Shown in pieces: positions 1 to 13,188 of a stretch of 64,000 bases of DNA; position 1 is the first letter of the stretch, and each line of letters begins with the position of its first letter. The position numbers were made by a program, and so were the translations under genes. The notes below the pieces were generated by a model. The model was not told where the DNA came from. It did not search any database and saw only the letters and a program-made list of their open reading frames with translations. Origin of the DNA: Piromyces finnis (taxonomy: Eukaryota > Neocallimastigomycota > Neocallimastigomycetes > Neocallimastigales > Neocallimastigaceae); assembly GCA_002104945.1 (NCBI GenBank), contig MCFH01000002.1, positions 1,393,001 to 1,457,000 on the forward strand, given 5' to 3'.

Positions 1-1243
1 ATAAAAATTACATCTTCATCTTGCTTTTTTATTTCAATTTAGATAATAAATAAAATATACACTGTCTGTTCAATCTTTATATTTGAAGATTTTTAGTTAC
101 AAATTATTATAAAATTTAGAATTTGAAAATAATAGTAAAATTAAAAATTATAATTAAATAGTAGAAAAAGAAATTGATATTTTAATATCTAGTTTTGATA
201 GTAATAATAATTCTATATTAGAACATAGGTACTTTTATTTTATAAAGTACACAAATTACAAAGGGAAAAAAAAAAAAATAAAATAAAAAGTTTTTTAATT
301 ATGATTTTAATAATTAGAATAAAATAAAAATAAAAATCAACTTTAACAAATATAATATAATAAAAACAATTTGATATACATAAATGTCTTTATTATTGAA
401 ATTTAAAATCATACAAATGTACAAATAACAAATTATAGGTGTTTTATTTATAAGAAAAAAAAAAAAAAATAAGAATTTAAAAAAATATTAGTAACTAATG
501 ATTACGTAAATAAAATTAGAAAATAAAAAAAAAATTTCTCCTTTTCAAATTAAAAATAACTTTTACTAAGAAATATTTTAATTTATTATTTTTAACTACT
601 TTTTTTTTTTTTTTTTGACTATCCTTAACCAAAATTTTAATTTGACATAATTAATAATGATAAACTTTCTTTTAAAATAATAATAATTAAAAATAATAAT
701 AATAATAATAATTAACCAACTTTAATCACTAGTAAATATATGTATTTAAAAAAAATAATAACTATAAAATATTAATAAATATGTATTTTTTTTTTTTTTT
801 TAAAATAAATAATAATATTTATTTTTATTAGTTATTTCATTAACATAAATAATATTATTTGTAATTGTGAATATTAGATCTGATTTAGTTAAATAATAAA
901 TGAAAAGGATTAAATTATTAATTTATTATTACAATAAAAAAATGAATAAATATGTTAAAAAGTGTTAAGATTGTATTACAGAAATGAATGACAAAAAAAA
1001 AGTATTATATTAATAATTTTCATATTTCATATTATTATAAATCAATTTCATAGTATAATAACTTTTTTTTTATCTTTGACTTTAAAGAAAGCTGTATATT
1101 GAACTATAAACTATGAAAAATGCTATTCCATAAATATATTGACATTTATTACTATTGCTTTATTTGTTAAAATTAAGAAATTTTCCATTTTTGTTTATAA
1201 TTATTTGGCTTTCTTCTTTTTCATTATAAGTATCTCAAATGTT
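1..1243. other. intergenic, no gene seen
   Basis: This very AT-rich stretch lies downstream of the Sm D2 gene. It holds A and T homopolymer runs and short AAT repeats. I see no sustained coding frame, tRNA-like fold or GC-richer island. Confidence 0.7.
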
Positions 1244-2772
1244 TTAATTTTGAATATTTCTTAAAACTATAAATAGAATATCATAAAAATATATTTAAAT
1301 TTTGTTAATATTTAAACTTTGAAATATGTCATCCATAATAAAACAATACATATATGTTTATTATTTAAAGTTGAATATTAATCTTTACCTAATATAACCT
1401 ATGTTGCAAATGATTGATGTAAAATATTAATAATATCAAATGTTAATTATTAGTAAATAAAAATTTTTACTGAGCAGCAATATCTTTTTAATTATAATTC
1501 TTTCAAAATACATATTCATTTTTCTCTACTTACAGAATCACCACGAAGGAACATTTTTGGAATAAATCTATCTTTATTAACTGGTTTAGCTTTCTTTTGA
1601 CCCTTACCAGTCTTTGGAGTTTCAGTCCACATCTTTTATATTATCATTAAAAAACGTTTTATAAAATATAACAATATACTATATTAATATAAAGTCTTTG
1701 AATGCAAACAATTGCTTTATAATTATACATAATAAATATTTCTAATTTCAATAAATTATAACTTACTTCCTTAACATTTTCTAAAACCATATTCATATGA
1801 CGATCGAAAGCTTTAACTCTAGCTAATAATTTTTTGTTGTTTCTGCAACTGATTAAAATTTGAGTATTATTCTTTACAGATTGTGATAAAACTGAAAGTG
1901 GACCAGAATTGAATTCTTCTTCTTCGATTTTACGAAGTTCTTCTTCAGTCATTTCTGACTTTGGCTTATCAACAACTCCTCTTTACATTTTTTTTATTTA
2001 TATAAAAATATTATATTAGTTTTCTTATTGTTTTAAACTTACAAAATGAATTTAATAGTATAGAATTTTCTCAGTTATATATTTTAGCTTTAATTAAATT
2101 TTTAAATCAATTAATCATCAATTATTTATTTCATTTCTTTTCAATTTATATATACTTGTCTTTCATTTATTTTTATTTAAGATAATTATGTAAAAAATAT
2201 ATATGTATACAATTATTCATTTTTATTATTTTATATTTTAAATATTAATTTATTATTTAAATTCGAAATTCTATATATAAAATTATTGATATTTATTAAA
2301 TTCTAATCATTGTTTTTTTAAACACAAAATATGATCAACTAGAAAACTTTTAATGAAAAAAAAAATATTGACTCTAAATATAATCAGCGATTACAATATG
2401 AATTTATAAATATACTCTTTTATATTTATTCTTTATTTTTGATATTTTTTTTTTTTTTTTTTATTTGTCTTTCTTCTTCTTCTTTTTTTTTTTTTTTTCC
2501 TCTTTCCCTATTTTTCTTGTATTTTCTTTGAAATGTTTATGATGCCCTTTTTTTAAAAAAATATATATATTTTAAGTATTTCAATCAAAAAATGAATCTA
2601 ACATCCAAACTTTTGACTCATCAATTTCAAACATCATATATTGAATATATAGAAAATATATAAACAATTCTGTAATTAAAAAAAAGGTAAAAAGGAAAAA
2701 GAAAAAAGGAAGAAATAGAAATTATATTCAATTTTTTTAAATTTATTAATTTATATATTTTACTTACGACAT
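1244..2772 (-). CDS. SMD2: small nuclear ribonucleoprotein Sm D2
   Basis: Core Sm protein of the heptameric ring on spliceosomal snRNAs; it pairs with Sm D1. Five exons (2772-2768, 1980-1767, 1632-1534, 1398-1389, 1266-1244) join in frame to 116 residues, against 118 in human. The stretch [12 protein letters not shown]...[17 protein letters not shown] covers the Sm1 region, and FLRGDS followed by VILVLRN is the Sm2 motif with its RGD. The start rests on a 5-base exon (ATGTC) before a GTAAGT donor; it restores [12 protein letters not shown], close to the family N terminus, but needs a 787-base intron. The Sm2 strand is completed by a 10-base exon and a 23-base last exon. Without these the protein would stop just after RGDS. 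Identity is secure; exon 1 is the least certain part. Confidence 0.92.
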
Positions 2773-3073
2773 GATGTATTATATATATATAAATAAAATT
2801 TTACAATTAAAATATAAAAAAAAAAAAAATTAAAAAAAAAAAATAGAAATAAAATGTTTAATTTTTAACCATAAAATATTATTGGTTAAAATGTATATTA
2901 CAATAAATTATTAAAAAGATTTCAATAATCAATTAAAAATTAATTATGTTGGTATTTCAATGATTTATTTTTTATTTAATATTATTTGGTATATGTTAAA
3001 ATATAATTATTGTAAAATTATCTATTAAATATTATTTTCTATTATTTATTTATATAAAAAGTAAATAATTTTA

Positions 3074-4556
3074 TTATGATTGATTCATTCTTTCAATATC
3101 ATTATTTAAAACTCTTATTTCATTAATAATATTTGAATAATTTGTAGCTAATTCATTGAATTCTTCACCAGCATATTCATATTCCATTAAACGTTCATTA
3201 ATGATGTTTAATTGATTCTCTACTTCTTCTTTTTTCATTAAAAAGGTTTCTCTTTATCAAATAAATATTTTTTAAAAAAATTAGTTATTTATTCAAAATT
3301 TATTAGTAATAAATATTATAATGAATATTAACCTTATATTGATTAATGCTGATATAGTTTCCTCTGTATACAATGATTCCATTATTTCAATTTTCAATAC
3401 ACTATAATAATATATATAAATAATAAATAAATATTTTATTTAATATATAATAATTTACACAATTATTATAAAAATTATATTTTACTTTAATTTTAAGAAA
3501 ATGTTTTCAATAATAGCTGAATAATAATTATTAAAAGCAGCGTTAAGTTCAGTATATTTTTGGCATTTATGATAAATTAATATTTTATATAGAGTTTCTA
3601 ACGTTTCACAATAAAACTATTAAATGTATTATATTATTAAAAAATAATGTTATTAATATATAATAATAATAATAAGAAGAAGAAGAAGAAGAAAAGATAA
3701 ATGCATAAAAAAAATACCTTTATAAAATCATGAAAAAGATTAATTAAAATGAAATTATTATTATCGATTTTTTTTAATTGCTCTTCAATATTCTCTAATT
3801 CTTTGCTAACAGACTTTGGTATTTCATTAAATTGTGAATTTAACATATCTTGTGTATAAGCTATTGTCATTAAATTTATTTTTTTTAAAAAATATAATTA
3901 TCATTTATTTATAGATATGAAAATACAAAATAAATATAATATTTACTATCATTAACTTTTTTTCCATAATAAAAGCGTGTTATTTCATTAGAAGTTGAAG
4001 TAAGAATTAAATTAACATCACTCAAAAGTAACCTTTTTGCCTTCTTTAATATTATAAAAACATTTAAAATTATATTTTTGTTAAAAAAAAAAAAAAAGGA
4101 AAGAAAAGAAAAGAAAAGAAATAATAATGATAATAATAATAAACATACATTAACAATATCCTTATTATATACAGATATTTTATCATTAATAATTTCTTCT
4201 GTTAGACCTAATATATTTGTATTGATACTATTTAAATTGATATTTTCAATTGAATTTAATATTGAATTATTCTCCATTTTAGTGATATTTGTTTTTGAAT
4301 TGTCTTCCCCGGAATTAAAAGTTAAGTCAATAATTGATTTCTCCTTTTCATTATTATTATCTTGAGTATTTTTATTTTGTATATTTTTCATTTCTACAAA
4401 TCTATTCAAAATATTATTTTTAATTTCTTCAATTTTAATTTGGTCATCTTTTTCATTGGGTATCATTTCTAAATTTTGTCTTATTTGTTCACATTTTATT
4501 AAATTATCTATGATTTCATAACACTTTTTTTTTTAGTTGAAAATTTATTTGCATTC

Positions 4557-4591
<35 letters not shown>

Positions 4592-5335
4592 TTTGAATTA
4601 TAAAATAATTAATATACGTATATACTTTATTTTAGAAATTTCATATATTTAACTCTTATTTATAAATTCTATTAATATTAATATATATATATTTAAAAAA
4701 AAAAAAAAAACATTGATAATAATAATAATAATAATAATTATAAAATATTAAATTACCTTGGCTTTATTGATTTCATTCATATTACCTGTACTATCTGCTA
4801 CTTTAACACCATTTACTAAATCCAATATAATTTCATATAATAATTTATTTTCTAAATAATCCTTCTTTATTGATTTATAATCAGCTATCTTAATACCATT
4901 CAAATTACATTAATAATTATTAATATGAATATTTTAAAATAAGGATTATATATATATTAAAAAACTTTAAAATATTAAAATTAAATTACTAATTTTAAAT
5001 TTATTTTATAAATGTAATATATGTTTATGTTCATGTATATAAAAAAGGAATTTCAGAATTGTTACATTTTAAAATACTGAATAAAAATTTGCTATTAAAA
5101 AAAAAAAAAAAAAAAAGATGAAGAGAAAACATACTTCATAATAATTTTTAATTCGTGTAAATGAACCATTACTTGCTAGTAAATTTTTATCTTCAATATC
5201 CTGTAGCAATTTATTAAAATATACATTTTCCTTTTTAATCCATGATGGTACATCTTTAAATAATGGTTCTTTCTTTATAGGCTCTTTTTTTTTATTAGAA
5301 AGAGGTGATGTTAAAGGTGTTCTACTAAATGACAT
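3074..5335 (-). CDS. coiled-coil protein, candidate augmin subunit HAUS4
   Basis: Eight exons (5335-5135, 4888-4757, 4523-4149, 4043-3947, 3860-3718, 3616-3486, 3401-3333, 3251-3074) give an intact frame of about 441 residues. The protein is charged and helical, with an Asn/Ser-rich middle (about 130-230) and a heptad-like C terminus. The tail, with YTEETISALINIR, then EYEYAGEEFNELATNYSNII, resembles the C terminus of HAUS4/AUG4: a helix ending in IR, a tyrosine-glycine-phenylalanine turn, then a closing coiled coil. HAUS4 belongs to the augmin complex that branches microtubules from spindle microtubules. The match is pattern memory, not an alignment. It could be another spindle or kinetochore coiled-coil protein. 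Four of the seven introns end in AAG. Confidence 0.5.
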
Positions 5336-5721
5336 TTTTATTATTATTATTATTATTATTATAATTATAATTTATAATTATCTATAAACTGCAATTTTTA
5401 AATTTATAATTTAATATATACCAAAATTTAACCAATAAAATAATTTTTATATATCACTTTTCTTTTGTACTACATTTCTACTTTATTTTTATTGCAATAT
5501 TTTTTTAGAATTTATTTATTCAATTTTTGCAATATTTTTATCACTACAAATAAAACATTAATTATGGCAGATTTTTCTACTATTTATTAATATTTATAAT
5601 TTTTATTTATTCATTTCTTTTATTATTTATTTTTTGATATTTCCATTATTTTATATAACATCTTTTTAATTTATTTAGAAAAAAATAAATAATTGATATA
5701 TATTTAATAATAAAAATATGT
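5336..5721. other. intergenic, no gene seen
   Basis: This is AT-rich DNA between the start of the coiled-coil gene and the stop of the dehydratase gene on the same strand. It begins with a short ATT repeat directly upstream of the coiled-coil gene start. It probably holds that gene's promoter and the dehydratase 3' UTR. No motif stands out. Confidence 0.6.
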
Positions 5722-6387
5722 CTATTGAGTCTTCTTCTTCTTTCCACCAAGAACATGCTTACGTTGTTTAATCATATGCATATAAAGCATTGGGAATACT
5801 AATTTAATAAAACATCATATATATTATATATAAAAATATTATATTAATAGGTTTAATGTATTAATTTGTTTTATGTAGTAATAATAATGCAATAATAATA
5901 ACTATTTAGTAAAATGAAATTAATATCTTACATGGAATATAGAAAAGAAGAGTCATATAACAAACATATGGAAGATATTGATTAATTTTAGCAATAGCTG
6001 GAATAGCGGTGTAAATTAAAACGCATTCACTGGAAGCACCGACTGGATAAAGAACATAGAAGAAAGTGTATCTAATAAGTTTAAAAAAAAAAAATAATAT
6101 CATAGTCAATCTTTATATGTACTTACACATTTATGATACAATATTGATAATATTAAATAATAAGTATATAATATTATTTACCTAATCCAAGTAAGTATTT
6201 TAACTTGAATCTTGAAGATATTTAAAGCATAATATAAATATCTAATAACCTCAGTAACACACCAAGCAATAACCATTAAAGATAAGAATGGACTTTGATA
6301 GGTCTGATAAATAATAAATAAACATGTCCACAAATAATTATTTAGTTATTGTTGTTGTTGTTATTTTATTTTTATTTTTTTATCAAT

Positions 6388-6422
<35 letters not shown>

Positions 6423-7299
6423 TTCATTCATTCATTCATTCATTCATTCATTGTTAATACATTATAAAAAATATTAATAAATTATTACCTTTGAATCATT
6501 GGTGAAGTATAAGACAAAGTAACTAACGAAAAGTCTAGAGAAAACTTGACAAGTAGTAGTGAAAACTGGGGATGGAACAAAACCTATTAAAAAGAGTAAA
6601 AATAAAAAAAGTTAATTGCCTGGGTTATAAAAATAATAACAGTAGTAGTAATTAGTTTTTAATAGTTACCAATAAGAGAATGTAATATCTAAAATAAATT
6701 AAGAATATAAAAAATATAAAAAGAATGATATTAATAATTGATGTATCATAATATTTTGTATAATTGCATATAATACCATTATTAATTAATTATTTATTTA
6801 TAATATTCAACTTTAAACTTTTTTTGGTATAAAACAAAAATAAAATAAAAAATAAAAAATAAAATAAAAAGATATAGTATATGGATTTACTTCTAAAGAA
6901 GCACATGCTTGGACAATGGTTAATTCATTTCTGATGTTATCATAAACTTTGGAATAATCTCCATTTGTTTCAATTAAAGTTTTAATTAAAAGTAATAAAA
7001 CATAACTCCAACCAGCAAAAGAAAGCATATTGTAAACGAATAAATATAACTTTACAAAAAGTGGTTTTTCCTTTCTTTTTGCTATATATCATAATAGTAA
7101 ATAAATGTATAATATTTTGTAAATTTAAGATTATTTACTATTAATAAAATTTATAATTTTTGTACATATAAATATATATTTTTATTGCATATATAATTCA
7201 TTTGAATTTGTTAGATTTAAGTATAATTATTTCCGATAGCTTACGTTTAGAAGCTTGTGGCTTCTTTGGTGTAGCTCTAGCAACCTTTTTATTAGTCAT
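5722..7299 (-). CDS. PHS1: very-long-chain 3-hydroxyacyl-CoA dehydratase (Phs1/HACD family)
   Basis: Removes water from 3-hydroxyacyl-CoA in the very-long-chain fatty-acid elongation cycle at the ER membrane. Seven exons (7299-7245, 7081-6891, 6688-6670, 6583-6489, 6303-6182, 6071-5932, 5798-5722) join to 232 residues, a usual length for the family. Hydrophobic helices run throughout. The family core is clear: HSLIGFVPSPVFTTTCQVFSR, then SLMVIAWCVTEVIRYLYYAL, then VLYPVGASSE. In the last block Tyr169 and Glu176 have the seven-residue spacing of the catalytic Tyr/Glu pair known from yeast Phs1. The protein ends in KKTQ, a dilysine ER-retrieval signal. Exon 3 is only 19 bases and encodes ILHSLIG. 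Identification is firm. Confidence 0.94.
6381..6451 (+). repeat. compound tetranucleotide microsatellite in dehydratase intron 4
   Basis: About ten TTTA-type units change abruptly into about eight TTCA units. The repeat lies inside the intron between dehydratase exons 4 and 5. Confidence 0.85.
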
Positions 7300-7764
7300 T
7301 TTTAATTATTTTTTTTTAATAAAAAAAATAAAATTATCAATAAAGTAAATCAACTAATAAATTTTTTATTTTAGAAAATAATTTGATCAACCAATAATTT
7401 TTCTATTATAAAAATTAAAGAGGTTAATCAACATCATAATTACTATTTAAAATAATATTATATATTTTCAATGAATCCAGTTTAATTTTGTATCTATATA
7501 AGTCAATCATCATATATCATGAATTACATAGAATTATTCTCGAAAGTCTTGCACTAAAAGAGAAAGGACTGAAAGAGTTTGAAGTTTACTAAATAAACAT
7601 TATTTTCTTCTAACTTTATATTAAAAATTCAAAAAAGAAAATTTTTAAAATATAGATATAAAATACTGAATTAAATTTCTTCTTTTTCTTAAATTAGCTT
7701 TAAATGTTCTAAATTAACATTTCTGCATAAAAAGAATGTACAACCAAAAAAGTTAAAATTATTT

Positions 7765-7769
<5 letters not shown>

Positions 7770-7805
<36 letters not shown>
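7770..7805 (+). repeat. poly(T) tract
   Basis: A run of about 36 T residues lies between the dehydratase start and the ATT microsatellite. It could be the A-tail of an old retrocopy on the minus strand, but no recognisable body lies next to it. Confidence 0.6.
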
Positions 7806-7806
<1 letters not shown>

Positions 7807-7988
7807 GTTTCTTAGAATATCTAATGTAAATAACTAATAAAATGTATATGAAAACACTACCTACAAAATGAAAAACTTATTATTTTATTTAATCCAATTT
7901 AGTAATAATAAAAATATTGATATTAGACTAAATTGATGAAGTAAATCAATATATATATATATTGATTTTTCAAATTCTAAATGTGAAC

Positions 7989-8174
<186 letters not shown>

Positions 8175-9016
8175 GAATACTATGATTATGATTATAGATA
8201 TATCACACATACACCATACATCTTTAGTTTCTCGTGTAATTTGCATATGATTCTTTAGCCAATACAAAAATTTTTAATACTATGATTTTTCCATTTAATA
8301 AAATTATCTTTTTACATTTTTTTAAAAAACATTTTTAAATTAATAAAGCATTCAGTAAGGATATTATACGATATTTTATAATTAATCTACTATATATACG
8401 TATATATATAAAGTAATCTTAGTATGTACTAAAAAAAAAAAAAAGTTTAATAATATTATTGAATAAGAAAAGAAAAACTTTTTTTTTTATTAATTTAAAA
8501 TACATTTATTTAAAGGTATATTGTATTTAAACTTATATGTGTTATAATGATATATTATATTAACTTTATACTATTAATTATTATCTAATCACTTTACGCT
8601 GTTCATAAATATATAAGATATAATTATCTTTTTAAAGTTTACTATATTGATAATTTTGATAATTATGCTACTTTATTGATAGTAACTCTTTTCATTAACC
8701 TGGTATATTTTATGTTTTTAAAGTATGAAAAGATTAATATATAAGCATATAAATATATAAAAATGCATTATATATTATATATATATCCTAATAATTAATA
8801 AAATTTTTAGAATTAAACATATTATGTATTTATTATACTAAATATTCCAATTCTATTGTTTTGAATACTGATATGTATATATAATAAGTAATAATTAAAT
8901 ACTGTTATATATTAGATCTAGATTTCTTGTTTAAAACTACTTTATTTCTTCGTACTACGCATCTCTTAACAAAATATACTTCCAAACTTATACAATAATG
9001 AATATAATATGGGTAT

Positions 9017-9964
9017 TTAATCTGGGAATACACTAAATATTCCATATAAAATTATCATCAAAGCACTTATCTGAAGGCATACATAAAATGACCAATATAT
9101 AAATTCATGATTATTTTTTGATACAAAATCTAAAGTATTATATTTTACTCGTATTCTGTTATATTCTTTATTATGACATTCACAAGGGCAAATACTTCTT
9201 TCTTTAAATACATTGCTAAAACTCACATAATTTTGATATGTTTTTGTATTCTTTTTATTAATTGATTTATATCCATTTGGTATTTTATCATTTTCTAATA
9301 CTTTATAACTTTTAACCTTTCCTCCATATACTTTTGTTGAGCCGTAACATCCATACTGATAGTTTTGCGATGATTTGTTATCATCCGCCTTTCCTACAAG
9401 AACATTATAATGATGTTGCTTTTCTTCATCATTATTTACATAGGTTGAATTGGACATATTTGACATATATGATTTCGAGGACTTACTAGTTCCTTTTGTT
9501 GTATTGCTCAAATATAGCTTATATTCATTCTCTTCATTTAATGTAGAATCATTAACATCTATATCATTTGGTCTTAAATTATTTAAATGATCTTCTATGA
9601 TTTCTAAATTACTTTTTATTTTCATTTTTTCATTGAAAAGAGTACCTGGGGAAAAAAAATCATCTTTAATATTACATTTATTTTGCTTTTTTGAACAATT
9701 TGCTTCTGTACATACAAGACATTCTTCTTCCTTTGAATGGTCTTCTATATATCTATAGTTTTTTCTTATAAAAAAATAATATAATATATATATTATTGAA
9801 AAAATAAAATATAATATTGCTGCCCAAAATATTAATGGAAATATTTTTGATAATGCGAAATCACCAATTTCTTCATCCTAAATACAAAATAATCATTTTA
9901 TAATATCAAATTAATAATATATTAAATGCATATAAAAATTTAAATATACTTGTATATTTACCAT
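9017..9964 (-). CDS. two-pass membrane protein with Cys-rich loop, unknown
   Basis: I do not recognise this protein. One long exon (9877-9017, 286 codons plus stop) is open upstream of its first internal ATG. The upstream part encodes an acidic start (DEEIGDF) and a strong hydrophobic segment from about residue 13 to 41 (PLIFWAAILYFIFSIIYILY). The best start is an ATG at 9964-9962 directly followed by a GTAAAT donor, so exon 1 carries only the start codon; the acceptor TATTTAG precedes GAT at 9877. The result is 287 residues. After the first helix comes a loop with ECLVCTEANCSKKQNKC, a Ser/Asn/Tyr-rich middle, a second small Cys cluster (CPCECH) and a C-terminal hydrophobic segment ending IFSVFPD. 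The paired Cys clusters could bind metal or form disulfides. Confidence 0.7.
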
Positions 9965-12496
9965 TATAATTAAATTTACTAAAAGTTTTGAATTAAAAAA
10001 ATTATGTTTAATATTTTTTTTTTTTTTGATTTTATAACTTCTTTTCTGTATACAAACTTGTTGTTACATGATTTACTAAGCAAATGATTATTATTTTATT
10101 GTTTTTTAAAAATCTGTCTTCATTGAATAAAAAACTTCAATTACTTTTTAGCAAATGAAATATATATCCTTTCAAAATTTCGATAAAAAAAAGAACATGA
10201 AATATTTTCAATTCACTATTTCCTTTTTTTATTATTATTATTATCAATTAACTATTTTCAAAAGATTTATTTACGAATATTTGAAATATATTTTATAATA
10301 ATTTGTTTAAGAATTGATGTTGCTTCATAAATTAAAAATACTTATTTATTTTTTTGATATACTGAATTAAAAAAGATTTTAATATAAATTTTGTTAATTT
10401 GAAATATAAATTTTTATAGAAATTAATTATTGGTATATGTCTTTATAAAGACAATTATTATATTATAAAAAGATTTTAAAGGTATAATGAATTTTTTTTT
10501 CTTTTTAATTGCGATTTCTATATAAATTTTATTTTATCACTTTAAGCTTTTAAAATTTAATTTCATTGAAATTAAATTTAAAATAATCTTTTATTTTTAT
10601 AAAAAAAAAAAAAAAAGAATCATAAAGATATAAAAAATTTTTTAATATAACTTTAAATAATATAGAATTGAGGATAATATTAAATAAATACATTTCTTAT
10701 ATATTCTTGAAAACTTTTTTAATTAGTTTAATTATATATTATAATATATTTATATATATAATAGCTTTTTCTTTAAAAAAAAAAAATTAATATATAATAA
10801 AAAAAATCTATTTAAAAATATATTAGAATTTTGGGTTAATGTAACAATAATGTTAAAATTTAATTACTATATTTAATTTATATTAATTTTGATAGAATTA
10901 TAAATGTATTTGTTTATTATATTAATATATTATTACTATTATTACATTAATTAAACAAGATATAAATTAATTTATTTAATATATTTAATAATTTATTAGT
11001 AATATTAAAATTATTATTTATTTATTTATCAAATAATATTAATTTATTATGGTATTTGTATCACCTAGAATTATTATGATAAACACATCAGGAACATATA
11101 ATTAACAATTGTACTTGTCAACTTAATATATTTTAATTTATTTATAATATAAAATAATTCTTTAAATTGGATATTAATTTTTGTTAGGTATGACAAATGA
11201 CAAAAAAGCTCATCTCTATCTTTTTTATAAAGCTTCAAGATATGTAATATCACACTGCTTATATTGCATAAAATGGTGGTGGTATTGCTTTAAAATAAAT
11301 ATATTTCATTACTCAGCCATATCTCTTTTTTACCATAAAAAATAGAATTACATTACTTTATCTAAAAACTTTTAGAAATAATTACGATATTCAGGAAAGT
11401 TCCATTAATTATAATAAACTAAAATAAATAAAAATTGCATTTTTATGCATAAATTTGGATAAAATGGAGGTTTATTAAAATAGTAACTAAATTTCAATAC
11501 GATTTATTACTCTTGGTAAAAACAAACTAAATATAAAAAAATACATATAGAATTAAGTAGATTTTAACAATTTTTATTTAGTTAATAATTGGTATTAGTT
11601 ACATTAGCAATAAAATATATAAATATTTTGAAAAAATAACAAATTAATTATACTATTGACTTATTATGATTTGCCATTTGCCATTAAAAAATATCTTTTT
11701 AAAGATAATGAAAATATAAGAACATTTACATAATCATATTTACACAATTTTATAATATATGTTTTTTTTTTTAATAATAATAAATATATAAAAAATAGTT
11801 TCTTATTGGTAACAATGTACCATTGAACTAACTACAAATTAATATAATTTTAATATTAAATAGTACATTGTTTTAGGTAGTACAAAGATATAAAAGCAAA
11901 GATAATTGTATTATAATGTAATACAAATAAATATTTTTAAATTTATATTTTTAATAGTATTTATATAATCGATCATATTCTTTGTGAAATATTTTTTAAA
12001 CCAAAGTGTATAACTTACATCTAAATATTATAATTAATTATAAGCTTTACTAGCAAAAAAGAATCTTATTTGAAGCAACATATTTATATCAAATATTTTT
12101 AATATAATTGTTGCTAACTTTTATTAGAACTATTTATTAATTTAAAAAAATCTAATTATGGTGGTTAAGTCAACATAAGTTTATACATTTAACTTGAATT
12201 ATTTTATATCACATCATTTTTAGAACATAAAAAAAAACATTAATTGTAATTGCTATTATTTTATTTTCTTAACATTCGCTAATATTTTATAATTATTAAC
12301 TTTCATATAATACATAATCATCATTTCAATCATTTAAAAAAAAAACAATAATTGAATTGATAAAATAATATTTATTTTTTCTGTAAAGATAAAAAAAGTC
12401 TCACATAAAGAATTTGACGAATCAAATTAAAAATAAATAAATAGATGAAGGAAAACTGATTTAAAGGATAGTAATACAAAAAATTAATATAATCTT

Positions 12497-12590
12497 GTAA
12501 ATAATATATTATCACATTTAAAAAAAATTTAAAAAAAGCATCCGTAAATAATATATTATCACATTTAAAAAAAATTTAAAAAAAGCATCC
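12497..12590 (+). repeat. 47-bp perfect tandem duplication
   Basis: The two 47-base units 12497-12543 and 12544-12590 are identical. Each begins GTAAATAATATATTATC and ends AAAAAGCATCC. The GCATCC is GC-richer than its surroundings. Confidence 0.9.
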
Positions 12591-12896
12591 AAGATAAAAA
12601 ATAAAAAAAAAAGATTATACAAATTTATTGCTATATACCATATATCATATTTTTTATACAAATAAAGTCATTTTTTCTATATATAAAACTATTATCATAA
12701 TATTATTTTTAAAAAAAAAATTATTAAATTATAAAAAGAAGACATTCAATAATTTAATAATTGATAAAAAATATTATATAATATTTACTACTCTATAAAT
12801 ATATTTATTGGATACTAATATAAAAATTAAAAAGGCAATTAAAATATATAAAAATTTTAATTATTTATATTTTTTTTTATTGAACTTTTAATTTCA

Positions 12897-12900
12897 TTAA

Positions 12901-12965
<65 letters not shown>
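12897..12965 (+). repeat. (ATT)n microsatellite
   Basis: About 22 ATT units in the intergenic stretch downstream of the helical-repeat gene. Confidence 0.9.
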
Positions 12966-12966
<1 letters not shown>

Positions 12967-13188
12967 GTATGCACTGGTTCATCTTAATAATAATTCTACT
13001 TATAAATTTTTATTAAAACGATCCTCTTATAAGTTTTTTATATTAAAAATAAGTTACATAAAAGTGATTTGTTATTTATTTATTCTTATGTAAAAAGATA
13101 ATTCATCTTCATCATTTTATACAATATTTTAATATTTTACTTATTATGGAAAAAAGAATATAAAAAAAAAAAAAAATCACAATAAATA

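Larger units (their letters stand above)
9965..13188. other. 3.2-kb intergenic stretch, no gene seen
   Basis: AT-rich DNA with homopolymer runs and scattered stops in all frames. It contains a 47-bp tandem duplication and an ATT microsatellite (listed separately). I see no tRNA-like or other GC-richer element. Confidence 0.65.

Noticed and set aside
1534-1980. Sm D2 as a truncated pseudogene ending after RGDS
   Set aside because: A 10-base exon and a 23-base exon with GT-AG borders restore the expected C terminus in frame.
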